Below are positions 6,648 to 14,721 of a stretch of 16,607 bases of DNA, in pieces (positions within the stretch are counted from its first letter, which is position 1; the number at the start of each line of letters is the position of its first letter). Source of the DNA: Candidatus Kuenenia stuttgartensis (GTDB lineage Bacteria; Planctomycetota; Planctomycetia; Isosphaerales; Isosphaeraceae); the NCBI GenBank assembly GCA_945874095.1, contig CAMCFM010000030.1, positions 1 through 16,607 of the forward strand. The letters run 5' to 3'. The notes beneath the pieces were generated by a model, which made no database searches, was not told the DNA's origin, and was given only the letters and a program-made list of their open reading frames with translations. Both the position numbers and the translations under genes were made by a program.

Positions 6648-7403
6648 TCAGCACGCTGCATATCCACCGTCGATATTCAGAACAGTGCCCGTAATAAAAC
6701 TGGCTCCTGCGCTGCTGAGGAATAATACGGACGGGGCCACCTCTTCAGGCAGTCCCCATCGGCCCATGGGCGTGCGGTCAAGAATCGGTTTTGACCGGAC
6801 ATCGTCAGCTTGAAGTGCGGCTGTCAGGGGTGTTCGAATCCAGCCGGGTGCAATCGCATTTACCCGAATATTTTGGCTCGCCCAAGCGGCTGCCAGACTT
6901 TTTGTGAGCTGAACCACTCCGCCTTTGGCTGCGGAATAACCCGGTACAAATGGGGAGCCAAAATAGCTGAGCATGCTCGCCACGTTTACAATCGATGCTC
7001 CACCCCCCATCTGACTTCCCAGCATTTTCGGCTTAGAAGATAGTGCGACCCTCATCATTCCGCCCAGATTGATTTCCAACGTTCTCGAAAATCCTTCCGG
7101 CGTGAATTCCACTCCATTTCGCTGGATAATACCGGCAGCGTTGACCAAAACATCAAGCTGATTGATTTGTGCTAATAGTGTATCGACCGATTCCTGGGAA
7201 CTCACATCAAGAACCATGGGCTGAACACGACTGGCCCAGGGTTTCAATTCGGAATTGAAATCAATGTCGGCTTGATTCACTCCGGTTGCAATGACATCGG
7301 CTCCGGATGCAGCAAAGGCTTCAGCAATTGCGCGTCCAATTCCGGAGGAGCCACCGGTGACAAGCACTCGTCGATTCTTCATATCAAATAGAGGTTGGTT
7401 CAC
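6648..7403 (-). CDS. Short-chain dehydrogenase/reductase (SDR)
   Basis: A classical NAD(P)-dependent SDR. The cofactor motif is TGGSSGIG near the N-terminus, followed by the structural NAAG in VLVNAAG, the catalytic serine in NVASM, and the YxxxK pair Tyr156-Lys160 in GYSAAKGG. IAPGWIRTP and a terminal GGYAAC follow the usual pattern. It should reduce or oxidise an alcohol or ketone in the cytoplasm; the substrate is unknown. The start is uncertain. GTG at 7403 gives 251 residues and a family-like N-terminus, MNQPLFDMKNRRVLVTGG. ATG at 7382 would trim seven residues, and TTG at 7481 would add a 26-residue tail without family character. None has a clear ribosome binding site. The gene leads the pair with the cupin and is divergent from the Gfo/Idh/MocA oxidoreductase. 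Confidence 0.88.
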   Translation of the reverse strand: MNQPLFDMKNRRVLVTGGSSGIGRAIAEAFAASGADVIATGVNQADIDFNSELKPWASRVQPMVLDVSSQESVDTLLAQINQLDVLVNAAGIIQRNGVEFTPEGFSRTLEINLGGMMRVALSSKPKMLGSQMGGGASIVNVASMLSYFGSPFVPGYSAAKGGVVQLTKSLAAAWASQNIRVNAIAPGWIRTPLTAALQADDVRSKPILDRTPMGRWGLPEEVAPSVLFLSSAGASFITGTVLNIDGGYAAC

Positions 7404-7493
7404 GGCATAAGGCTCGAGGGAAATCAGTTGGATGGATCGTTGAGACGAAACTGGTTCGGATTCTTCTCTTTTGAATTTCAATCGATTACATTC

Positions 7494-7502
7494 ATAATAG
7501 CA
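7494..7502 (-). promoter_or_regulatory. Extended -10 promoter candidate for the SDR-cupin pair
   Basis: On the minus strand TGC is followed directly by TATTAT, a good extended -10 element about 90 bases before the chosen SDR start. No convincing -35 lies 17 bases upstream, which extended -10 promoters often lack. The 187-base gap is shared with the divergent oxidoreductase, whose promoter I could not place. Confidence 0.33.
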
Positions 7503-7590
7503 AGCCCTTTCTTTCGATGGTCGGTTCGGATATCCTCATACTCACCAGCCTGAATTCCAGCCATCACTCGTTCAAGGGACCACCACAATC

Positions 7591-8649
7591 ATGACCGAGC
7601 CAAATCGCCGCGAAAGCCTGAAGACCATCGCAGCCGGTGTAGGAGCTTCCATGTTTTCCAAGATCTCGCTTTATGCTGCTGAGACTGCCAATCTGACCCC
7701 ATTCGCCGACATGCCCCTGCGTGCTGGAATGATCGGCCTGGACACATCGCATGTGGTTGCTTTTGCAGGACTTCTGAACGATCCCGCCAAGGCCAAAGGC
7801 GTATTGTCAAATGTTAAGGTGACGGCCGCTTTTCCGGGCGGATCGAAAGACATCCCTTCGAGCATTGACCGGGTGGCTGGTTATACAGAAACCCTGCGAG
7901 ACAAGCACGGAGTGAAGATTTACGACAGTATTGAAGCGATGATGCCCGATGTGGACGTGGTGTTTCTCGAATCGGTCGATGGACGCCCCCACCTGGAACA
8001 GATCAAGCCCGTTCTGAAGGCTAAAAAGCCTGTATTTGTTGATAAGCCTGTGGCTGGTTCGCTGGCCGATGCGATTTTGATCTATGAGCTTGCAGAGAAG
8101 GCTGGCGTGCCCATTTTCTCGTCAAGTTCTCTGCGGTATTCGAAGTCGACCATGGGCGCCACAAATAATCCGGCTGTAGGGGATATTCTAGGAGCAGTCG
8201 CGTTCAGCCCCTGCTCGCTTGAAGAGCATCACCCCGACCTGTTCTGGTACGGCGTACACGGCGTGGAAAGCCTGTTCACGATCATGGGCACCGGGTGCCA
8301 ATCTGTGACCCGCATTCACACAGCCGATTTTGATGTGGTTACGGGCATTTGGTCCGACGGCCGGATTGGAACCTTCCGAGGTATCCGCAAAGGCAAGGCC
8401 GATTACGGAACCACCGTGTTCGGCTCGAAGGGTATCTATCATGCCATGGGCTATTCCGGGTACCAGCCACTGGTCGAAAAAATCTGCCAGTTTTTCGAGG
8501 ATGGTAAGCCACCGGTTTCGGCTCAGGAAACAATCGAAATGTTCGCCTTTATGGAAGCGGCTGACGAATCTAAGCGTCGTGGAGGAGTCCCCGTTACGAT
8601 CGCAGAAGTCAAAGCCGCTGCTACCGAAAAGAACAAGGCCAGAAGCTGA
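7591..8649 (+). CDS. Gfo/Idh/MocA-family oxidoreductase with Tat signal
   Basis: The 352-residue protein begins MTEPNRRESLKTIAAGVGASMF. This twin-arginine signal (Arg6-Arg7) with a hydrophobic stretch is typical of planctomycete members of this family exported through Tat. The mature part has the Rossmann-like start RAGMIGLDTSH, a VDVVFLES strand, and VFVDKP at residues 148-153, where the family usually has E-K-P. Lys152 keeps the conserved lysine. The middle holds FWYGVHGVESLFTIMG, matching the substrate-domain helix with conserved histidines. Such enzymes oxidise or reduce sugars and related polyols with NAD(P); the substrate here is unknown, and the start GLDTSH rather than GxGxxG suggests altered cofactor binding. 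It is divergent from the SDR-cupin pair and is followed by a hairpin terminator. Confidence 0.87.
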   Translation: MTEPNRRESLKTIAAGVGASMFSKISLYAAETANLTPFADMPLRAGMIGLDTSHVVAFAGLLNDPAKAKGVLSNVKVTAAFPGGSKDIPSSIDRVAGYTETLRDKHGVKIYDSIEAMMPDVDVVFLESVDGRPHLEQIKPVLKAKKPVFVDKPVAGSLADAILIYELAEKAGVPIFSSSSLRYSKSTMGATNNPAVGDILGAVAFSPCSLEEHHPDLFWYGVHGVESLFTIMGTGCQSVTRIHTADFDVVTGIWSDGRIGTFRGIRKGKADYGTTVFGSKGIYHAMGYSGYQPLVEKICQFFEDGKPPVSAQETIEMFAFMEAADESKRRGGVPVTIAEVKAAATEKNKARS

Positions 8650-8664
8650 CTTAAGTCAATCTAG

Positions 8665-8696
8665 AGGCAGGATTTGAGCGCTGGCTCAGCCTGCCT
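8665..8696 (+). terminator. Nested hairpin terminator between convergent genes
   Basis: AGGCAGG (8665-8671) pairs with CCTGCCT (8690-8696), and inside it TGAGC (8675-8679) pairs with GCTCA (8684-8688) over a GCTG loop. A short TTT follows on the plus strand. It lies 15 bases after the oxidoreductase stop and contains the stop codon of the converging glycosyltransferase gene. The T run is short, so strength is uncertain. It could also act on the minus strand. Confidence 0.5.
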
Positions 8697-9960
8697 TTAC
8701 CCTGATATTTGAGAGCGTTTCGGCTGAATTTCTGACACTTTGAAACGATCTGATAAGACTCAGAATCGCTTGGTCGAACTGATCCACAGCAAATCGCTCG
8801 GCCTTTTGGCGGGCGATTTTGGCTAGTTGGGGGTTCTGAGGCATGGCCTCCCAGTCCACGATCGCTTGGCAAAGTGATTCCACGGACGGCTCTAGATAAA
8901 GTCTGCCCACAGAATCGTCGACTGTTTCGGCCACCCCGCCGCGCCCGAGAGCGATCACAGGTGTCCCACATGCGAGGGCTTCGATCGGAAGAATTCCGAA
9001 ATCTTCATCGCCTGGAAAAATCAGGGCCTGACAACGGCGTAGATGGTCACGCAAAACTTCGTCGGGCTGGAAGCCCATCACCTGAACGGTTGGTCCGGCC
9101 AGCTTACGCAAATTTTCAAGCTCAGGGCCTGATCCAATCACGACCAGCTTTTTCCCCAACCGATTGCAAGCCTCCACAGCCTGGTCGATCAGCTTATATG
9201 GAACGAGTGCCGACGCCGCCAGATAGAAATCTTCGCGTTTTACGCTCGTATCATGCTGGTAGTAATCGGTATCAACCGGCGGAGCAATCACGACGCTTGT
9301 TCGTGAGTAATTGCGCAGGATACGGGCTTTGATCGTTTCAGAGATGGCGACAAATTGCGTGACTCCGGACGCTGTACGGGCATCCCAGCGAGCCAATCGG
9401 TCGAGAATATGTTCCAGGAGACGCCGTTTGATGCTTCCAACTGGCCACTTCTCAAGGTAAGAAGCACGGCCGTCCCAGGCATATCGCATTGGTGTAAAAC
9501 AATAGGAGATATGTGGAACCCCCTCAGGCACTTGCACCGCTTTTGCGACACAATGCGAAAGGCTGATAACGACGTCTACATTTTCAATCTTCAGCCTTCG
9601 AACCGCCCAGGGCATGATCGGCAAAAGCTGACGATAAATTTTGGTCACGCCCGGAATTCTCTGAAGCGGAGAGGTCTTGATCTTCATGCCGCCAATGATT
9701 GGACCGACTCGGCCCTGAGCGTGGATCAAGGTATAAATCGTGGAATCGGGAAACAGCAGGCAGAGCCGCTCCAGACATTTTTCGCCACCTCGCAGGCCGG
9801 TCAGCCAGTCGTGTACTAGAGCCACCCGAAGTGGTTTTGGAGTAACGCTTTGTGAAGCTGCAATGTGAGTTGCGGGCTGGATGTTTTTTTGAGCGGCATC
9901 ATGCCGGACATTCGAGATGTTCATCAATTTGGCGTCCGATGCCATCGTTGCACGAATCAT
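8686..9960 (-). CDS. Glycosyltransferase family 4 (GT-B fold)
   Basis: With the ATG at 9960 the protein has 424 residues. The N-terminal domain begins LRVALVHDWLTGLRGGEKCLE, the usual acceptor-domain start with a GG loop. The C-terminal domain carries the E-x7-E motif EDFGILPIE (Glu319 and Glu327), followed by ALACGTPVIALGRGG. These bind the nucleotide-sugar donor in GT4 enzymes. The pattern VHDWL...CYCxTPMRYxWD-like, here SYCFTPMRYAWDG, resembles mannosyltransferases of the WbaZ group used in polysaccharide synthesis, but donor and acceptor cannot be told. The conserved domain begins only around residue 40, so ATGs at 9945 or 9924 are also possible. A TTG at 10029 is unlikely. No other glycan gene is nearby; it stands alone between a convergent and a divergent neighbour. 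Confidence 0.9.
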   Translation of the reverse strand: MIRATMASDAKLMNISNVRHDAAQKNIQPATHIAASQSVTPKPLRVALVHDWLTGLRGGEKCLERLCLLFPDSTIYTLIHAQGRVGPIIGGMKIKTSPLQRIPGVTKIYRQLLPIMPWAVRRLKIENVDVVISLSHCVAKAVQVPEGVPHISYCFTPMRYAWDGRASYLEKWPVGSIKRRLLEHILDRLARWDARTASGVTQFVAISETIKARILRNYSRTSVVIAPPVDTDYYQHDTSVKREDFYLAASALVPYKLIDQAVEACNRLGKKLVVIGSGPELENLRKLAGPTVQVMGFQPDEVLRDHLRRCQALIFPGDEDFGILPIEALACGTPVIALGRGGVAETVDDSVGRLYLEPSVESLCQAIVDWEAMPQNPQLAKIARQKAERFAVDQFDQAILSLIRSFQSVRNSAETLSNIRVKAG

Positions 9961-10034
9961 GATTCCAGATGGGTCAAAAAATAGCTTATTGCGGGATAAC
10001 TGTCCATGCCACCTCAAAAGACTTGCCAATTTGC

Positions 10035-10062
10035 TTGAATGTCTTGCAAAACTTTGTATTAA
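10035..10062 (+). promoter_or_regulatory. Possible promoter of the PSD1 gene
   Basis: TTGAAT (10035-10040) and TATTAA (10057-10062) are 16 bases apart in an AT-rich stretch about 70 bases before the ATG at 10134. Each matches four of six consensus bases. Weak prediction by eye. Confidence 0.25.
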
Positions 10063-10133
10063 AACTCTAAGAAATTTTGTACACTAAAGCCATAGCTCAT
10101 CCTCATCCGTCTTGTCAGGAACCAATCCGAATC

Positions 10134-12419
10134 ATGTTCCAGCTTGACAATGCCTTATCCAGCAGTGTATTACGTCGTTTCCACCGACAATGTGCCAGAC
10201 TTCTGGCAATCGCAATCCTAATTTTGTTTCCGGCACATTTCATCCATTCGGCTGAGCCTGTAAAATCAAGCGTTGCCCAGCCAGAACAGTTTCGTGCTGA
10301 TCAGAAGGATCACTGGTCGTTTAAGCCTGTGGTTCGCCCTGAGGTGCCTCAGGTCAAAGAGGCTGGGTTTGTTCGAAATCCGATTGACCGTTTTATCCTT
10401 AAAGGTCTTGAGGATCTGAACTTCAAGCACGCGCCCGACGCGGACAAATCGGCACTTCTCAGGCGGGTCACCTACGACTTGACTGGCCTTCCGCCGACTC
10501 CTGAACAGATCCGATTGTTTCTAAACGACTCATCTCCAAATGCTTACGAGCGGTTGGTCGATCGCCTTCTGGCCTCTCCAGCTTATGGAATTCGATGGGC
10601 ACAGCACTGGCTCGACCTGGCCCATTATGCGGATTCTAATGGGTTTGAGCTTGATGCCGACAGGCCTGACGCCTGGCGATATCGCGACTGGGTGATCGAC
10701 GCCCTGAACTCCGACATGCCTTACGACAAATTCCTGGCCACTCAACTTGCTGGAGACGAGCTCTATCCAAACGACCCTAAAGGCTTGATAGCAACGGGAT
10801 TTGTCAGAAGTGGCCCCAGAGAAGTTGTGAGCGGAAATATTCCTGAGGAAGTGAAGCGTCAGAATGACATGACGGAAATCACAGGCACAGTCGGCTCCGT
10901 CGTTTTAGGAATGACTGTGGCTTGTGCCAGGTGCCACGACCACAAATTCGACCCGATTCCAACGACCGATTATTACCGCCTCCAATCGTTCTGGGCTGGC
11001 TCGGAACTGGTTGAAGCCGAGATCGCGACCAAGTCCGAGAAAGACAAGATTGCTGCAGAGAACAAGCGGATCGACGACTTGGCTGCGCCGTTAAAGAAGC
11101 GTCAGGCCGAGCTGGAAGTGCCTTATCGGACGAAGCTTAAGAAAGAAAAAGAGGATGGTCTCACTGTCAATGAGAGAACCATTTTGGCCAAGCCAAAGGA
11201 CAAGCGAACGCCTGAAGAGCAAAGACTTGCGGACGGGATCAATACAGCCTTAACCGTTCACTGGGAAGAAGTTGCGGAGCTGGTTGCGAAAAATCCGAAA
11301 GATTTCGCCGAGCGTGAAAAGCTCAAAAAAGCCGTTTACGAACTTGATCGAACCCGCCCTCAACCTCCGGCTCATGCCTTTGCGGTCAAGGACGACAAGA
11401 AAAAGCCTCCTGAGACCTACGTTTATCGACGTGGCGATTACCGCAACCATGGCCCTTTGGTCGAACCAAGACCGCCCGGTATTGTGATGGCCTCTGTGGG
11501 CGAAAAGGCTTGGACCGATGCGAAAACGGCTGCTCCCGAAAAGAGTTCAGGCCGTCGTATCGAGTTGACAAAATGGCTGACAAACCCCACCAATCCGCTT
11601 GTTTCCCGAGTGATTGCGAATCGACTCTGGCACCACCATTTTGGCAGGGGGATTGTCGCAACCCCATCCGACTTCGGGACCAGGGGCGAACGTCCAAGCC
11701 ATCCGGAATTGCTGGACTGGCTTGCATCCGAGCTGGTTCAAGGCGGCTGGAAGCTCAAGCCACTTCACAGACTGATGGTTACAAGTCATGTCTATCAAAT
11801 GAGATCCGACGTTACTGTGGGTGATCAGGAACGCGACGATCCGGATAACGAGAGCTTCTACAGGATAAATCGTCGACGGATGGAAGCGGAAGGCCTGCGC
11901 GACTCCATTATTACGGTCACTGGCCAATTGAATGTTAAAATGGGTGGTCCGGGAGTAAAGGTTCCGATTGAGAATGAGATTAAGGAGCTGATTTTTACAG
12001 AAGCCGAGGTGGTGGACCTTTGGCCTGTGGATCTGAATCCGGAAGAATTCAACCGTCGATCGATTTTCGTATATCGCAAGCGGAACGTGCATTACGCGAT
12101 GTACGACGCCTTTGATGCGCCCGACACGCAGTCGCCCTGCCCAGTGAGGTCGGTCAGCACTCACGCGCCTCAGGCTCTGGTACTGCTCAATAGTCAATTC
12201 ACCCAGACGGCAGCCCGGAAACTGGCGGTGTTGGCGAGCCTTGATACAACTTTAAATCATGGTATTGATGACCTTTACGAGCGTGTTCTGGCCAGAAAGC
12301 CAACCGACATCGAGCGTTCCAAAATCACGAAGTTTCTCGGCCAGAATCCATCCGATAAAGCCTGGACCGATTTGAGCCTGACTCTATTGAATCTCAATGA
12401 ATTCCTTTACATACCCTGA
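10134..12419 (+). CDS. Secreted DUF1549/DUF1553 protein (PSCyt2-PSD1)
   Basis: This 761-residue protein is a hallmark planctomycete family. The ATG at 10134 starts a Sec-type signal peptide: basic RRFHRQCAR, a hydrophobic core at about residues 22-34, and probable cleavage after HSA near 40. A TTG at 10077 would put 19 residues before it and is unlikely. The PSCyt2 (DUF1549) part includes NPIDRFILKGLE, YDLTGLPPTPEQ and RWAQHWLDLAHYADSNGFE. It ends in CARCHDHKFDPI, a single CxxCH (Cys264, Cys267, His268) that may bind haem c. A highly charged Lys/Glu-rich linker follows at about 300-400. The PSD1 (DUF1553) part has NRLWHHHFGRGIV, DFGTRGERPSHPELLDWLA and RRMEAEGLRD. No separate N-terminal cytochrome c domain is present, unlike many longer relatives. 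Its biochemical role is unknown; such genes usually sit beside a DUF1501 gene, as here. Confidence 0.93.
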   Translation: MFQLDNALSSSVLRRFHRQCARLLAIAILILFPAHFIHSAEPVKSSVAQPEQFRADQKDHWSFKPVVRPEVPQVKEAGFVRNPIDRFILKGLEDLNFKHAPDADKSALLRRVTYDLTGLPPTPEQIRLFLNDSSPNAYERLVDRLLASPAYGIRWAQHWLDLAHYADSNGFELDADRPDAWRYRDWVIDALNSDMPYDKFLATQLAGDELYPNDPKGLIATGFVRSGPREVVSGNIPEEVKRQNDMTEITGTVGSVVLGMTVACARCHDHKFDPIPTTDYYRLQSFWAGSELVEAEIATKSEKDKIAAENKRIDDLAAPLKKRQAELEVPYRTKLKKEKEDGLTVNERTILAKPKDKRTPEEQRLADGINTALTVHWEEVAELVAKNPKDFAEREKLKKAVYELDRTRPQPPAHAFAVKDDKKKPPETYVYRRGDYRNHGPLVEPRPPGIVMASVGEKAWTDAKTAAPEKSSGRRIELTKWLTNPTNPLVSRVIANRLWHHHFGRGIVATPSDFGTRGERPSHPELLDWLASELVQGGWKLKPLHRLMVTSHVYQMRSDVTVGDQERDDPDNESFYRINRRRMEAEGLRDSIITVTGQLNVKMGGPGVKVPIENEIKELIFTEAEVVDLWPVDLNPEEFNRRSIFVYRKRNVHYAMYDAFDAPDTQSPCPVRSVSTHAPQALVLLNSQFTQTAARKLAVLASLDTTLNHGIDDLYERVLARKPTDIERSKITKFLGQNPSDKAWTDLSLTLLNLNEFLYIP

Positions 12420-12437
12420 TCAATCGTCATAAGACGC

Positions 12438-12485
12438 TTGAAAGTGATCGCATATCTACTATAAAGAACCTGATTATGGTACAAT
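12438..12485 (+). promoter_or_regulatory. Promoter region of the DUF1501-sigma operon
   Basis: Two candidates lie in the 115-base gap. TTGAAA (12438-12443) and TATAAA (12460-12465) are 16 bases apart, a good sigma-70-type pair. Downstream, TGG followed by TACAAT (12477-12485) is an extended -10 element. Either would give a short leader before the DUF1501 gene, so that gene may be transcribed separately from PSD1. Confidence 0.35.
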
Positions 12486-12534
12486 GATCTGTATTCATTG
12501 ACTGCACCTCGAAAAAGGAATGGAGATTTTGCCC

Positions 12535-14013
12535 ATGTCCGGCACAACACAACGTTGTCCAGGCCCGTTTGGAACTGTCCAGACTCCTCCGATTTCGTCA
12601 TCGCGTCGCGAATTTCTTCAGACAATTGGGGCTGGCTTTGGCTGGCTGGCAGCCCAACACCTGCTCGGGACAGAAGGCCGCAGTTTTGCGGACGGTTCGT
12701 CGCTGGCAAACCCGCTCGCAGATCGTCCCGGCCACTTTGCGGCCAAAGCCAAGCGTTGCATTTTTCTGTTCATGGTCGGTGGTCCCAGCCAGATGGAGCT
12801 TTACGACCCAAAGCCTTCCCTCGACCGGCTTAATGGCAAAAGACTTCCAGAGAGTTTTGGCAAGATCAACAGCCAGTTCCTGGAAAACGACCCGATCTGT
12901 CTGGGTACCTCGCGAAAGTGGTTCAAGTGCGGCGAATCGGGCATGGACATGTCGGATCTCGTTCCGTACATGCACCCTTTGGCCGACGACATCGCTCTAG
13001 TGAGAAGCTGCGTGGTGGACAGCGTGATTCACGCCCCTGCCCACTATCAAATGAACTCAGGCCGGATTTTCATGGGCCACCCAAGTCTTGGCAGCTGGTT
13101 GACTTACGGCTTAGGATCAGAATCTGAAAATCTTCCTGCATATGTCGTGATGGGACAGCCTGAGGGCACTCCGGAAGGTGGAGCCCCGTGCTGGTCCAGT
13201 GGATACCTGCCGGCCGCTTATCAAGGCACGTTGTTTCGAGCCGGCCCGAATCCGATTGTAAATCTTGCCTCAGCCAGCCCTGAATTCTCCAGAGACCGCC
13301 AGCGTAAGACTTTAGATCTTCTGAGAGATCTCAATGAATCGTCGCTCAAACCGGGTGATGCCGAGCTTTCCGCACGAATTTCGAGTTACGAACTCGCCTT
13401 CCGGATGCAGGCAGAGGCTCCTGAGGCCGTCGACTTGTCAAACGAGCCTGAGGAGACCGGAAAGCTCTACGGAGTCGGCAACCCACGAACCGACGAATTT
13501 GGTCGCCGATGTCTGGTTGCACGCCGACTTGTGGAACGTGGAGTGAGGTTCGTCCAGCTCTATTCCGGCGGTGGCCCTGTGGCGATGCAGTGGGACGCTC
13601 ACGACGACGTAAATGCAAACCACGAAAAGATGTGTGGCTTAACGGATCAACCTGTGGCGGCACTTTTGACCGACTTGAAACGACGCGGTCTGCTGGACGA
13701 AACTTTGGTGATCTGGGGCGGAGAATTCGGCAGAACTCCTGTCGCTCAGAGGGGGAGCCGGGGCCGTGATCATAACGCGACCGGTTTTTCCATGTGGTTC
13801 GCCGGCGGTGGGACTCAGGGCGGAAAAATTTACGGAGAGACGGATGAAATCGGCTTGAACACGGTGTCGGGCAAGGCCCACATCAACGATATTCACGCCA
13901 CCATCCTTCACTGTATGGGCCTTGACCATAAGAAGTTAACGACTTTACACAGCGGCCGTGACGAGCGCCTGACGGATGTGGGCGGACGAGTCATTCGCGA
14001 TATTCTGGTGTGA
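12535..14013 (+). CDS. DUF1501 protein with Tat signal
   Basis: The 492-residue protein belongs to PF07394 (DUF1501), distantly related to the sulfatase/alkaline phosphatase fold. Residues 22-30 read SSRREFLQT, a near-perfect Tat motif, followed by a hydrophobic stretch, so it is exported folded. Family blocks include FMVGGPSQMELYDPKP near the start of the mature part, and VIWGGEFGRTP and GRDHN in the C-terminal third, which carry probable metal or substrate residues. The function is not established. The ATG at 12535 has GGAG nine bases upstream. An ATG at 12520 would put AAGGA directly against the start codon and is less likely. In planctomycetes this family is regularly found beside DUF1549/DUF1553 genes, as here. 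Its stop codon overlaps the GTG start of the sigma factor (GTGA), which suggests translational coupling. Confidence 0.92.
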   Translation: MSGTTQRCPGPFGTVQTPPISSSRREFLQTIGAGFGWLAAQHLLGTEGRSFADGSSLANPLADRPGHFAAKAKRCIFLFMVGGPSQMELYDPKPSLDRLNGKRLPESFGKINSQFLENDPICLGTSRKWFKCGESGMDMSDLVPYMHPLADDIALVRSCVVDSVIHAPAHYQMNSGRIFMGHPSLGSWLTYGLGSESENLPAYVVMGQPEGTPEGGAPCWSSGYLPAAYQGTLFRAGPNPIVNLASASPEFSRDRQRKTLDLLRDLNESSLKPGDAELSARISSYELAFRMQAEAPEAVDLSNEPEETGKLYGVGNPRTDEFGRRCLVARRLVERGVRFVQLYSGGGPVAMQWDAHDDVNANHEKMCGLTDQPVAALLTDLKRRGLLDETLVIWGGEFGRTPVAQRGSRGRDHNATGFSMWFAGGGTQGGKIYGETDEIGLNTVSGKAHINDIHATILHCMGLDHKKLTTLHSGRDERLTDVGGRVIRDILV

Positions 14014-14717
14014 CACACTTTTTTCATGGAATTTCAGAAACAGTGGCGAACACAACGTTAAAACTCGGCGTAGTAAAAGGTGAAAGCCGAGCGGCGTTGC
14101 CTGATGCTGATGGCCTTTCAGATAACGACCTGATGTTGCGATACCGCGACATGGGGAACGACTCTGATTTCGGTATTCTCATGGCGCGCTACGAACGCGA
14201 AATCTATCGCTACCTCGTTCGATACATGGGTAATGCCAGCTTGGCTGACGATGTGTTTCAAGACACATTCCTGCAAATCCATCAAAAACGCCACCTCTAC
14301 GAAGAGGGAAGGCCCGTCAAGCCATGGATCTATGCCATCGCAAATCACCAAGCCATTGATTCCCTGCGACGAGTGGGCCGCCACCCAACCCAAAGCCTTT
14401 CAGCACAAGGTGTTGATGCGGATGGCGAACCACAGCGTAATGGACTTGAAGCCTTGCTGACCAGTCGCGACATAGATCCCCTTGCAAGCATTCAAACCGA
14501 GGAACGGCGTGAGTGGGTCAAGAAGTCGATCGACTCCTTGCCTGAACAGCTCCGTGAAACTTTGGTTCTGGCCTACTATCAAGATCTAAAATACCGTGAA
14601 ATTGCCGATATCTTAAATGTGCCCGTAGGCACGGTCAAATCACGCCTCCATTCAGCACTTTCGAAAATCGCTGAAAAGGCCAGGATTGACCACATGTCGA
14701 ACGAGGACGAGGATTGA
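14010..14717 (+). CDS. ECF-type RNA polymerase sigma factor
   Basis: The protein has 235 residues and the two-domain plan of group 4 (ECF) sigma factors. Region 2 spans about 54-122 and includes YLVRYMGNASLADDVFQDTFLQI and RPVKPWIYAIANHQAIDSLRR, which bind the -10 element and core polymerase. Region 4 spans about 171-222: SLPEQLRETLVLAYYQDLKYREIADIL followed by the helix-turn-helix NVPVGTVKSRLHSALSKI, which reads the -35. An acidic linker and an acidic C-terminal tail (SNEDED) frame it. The GTG at 14010 overlaps the DUF1501 stop; a GTG at 14043 is an alternative, and the first 35 or so residues lack family character. The next gene starts 4 bases after the stop and encodes a one-TM protein in the place of an anti-sigma factor. 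Target promoters are unknown. Confidence 0.93.
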   Translation: MTHFFHGISETVANTTLKLGVVKGESRAALPDADGLSDNDLMLRYRDMGNDSDFGILMARYEREIYRYLVRYMGNASLADDVFQDTFLQIHQKRHLYEEGRPVKPWIYAIANHQAIDSLRRVGRHPTQSLSAQGVDADGEPQRNGLEALLTSRDIDPLASIQTEERREWVKKSIDSLPEQLRETLVLAYYQDLKYREIADILNVPVGTVKSRLHSALSKIAEKARIDHMSNEDED

Positions 14718-14721
14718 TCCC

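Noticed and set aside
10923..10937. CxxCH as proof of a c-type cytochrome
   Set aside because: A single motif inside the PSCyt2 domain is a family feature and haem binding is not established, so it was not called a cytochrome.
11547..12197. 216-codon open frame on the minus strand
   Set aside because: It lies entirely inside the PSD1 gene, whose plus-strand protein is strongly family-like; the minus product has no recognisable motif.
14118..14393. 91-codon minus-strand frame inside the sigma gene
   Set aside because: Antisense to conserved sigma region 2; no support.
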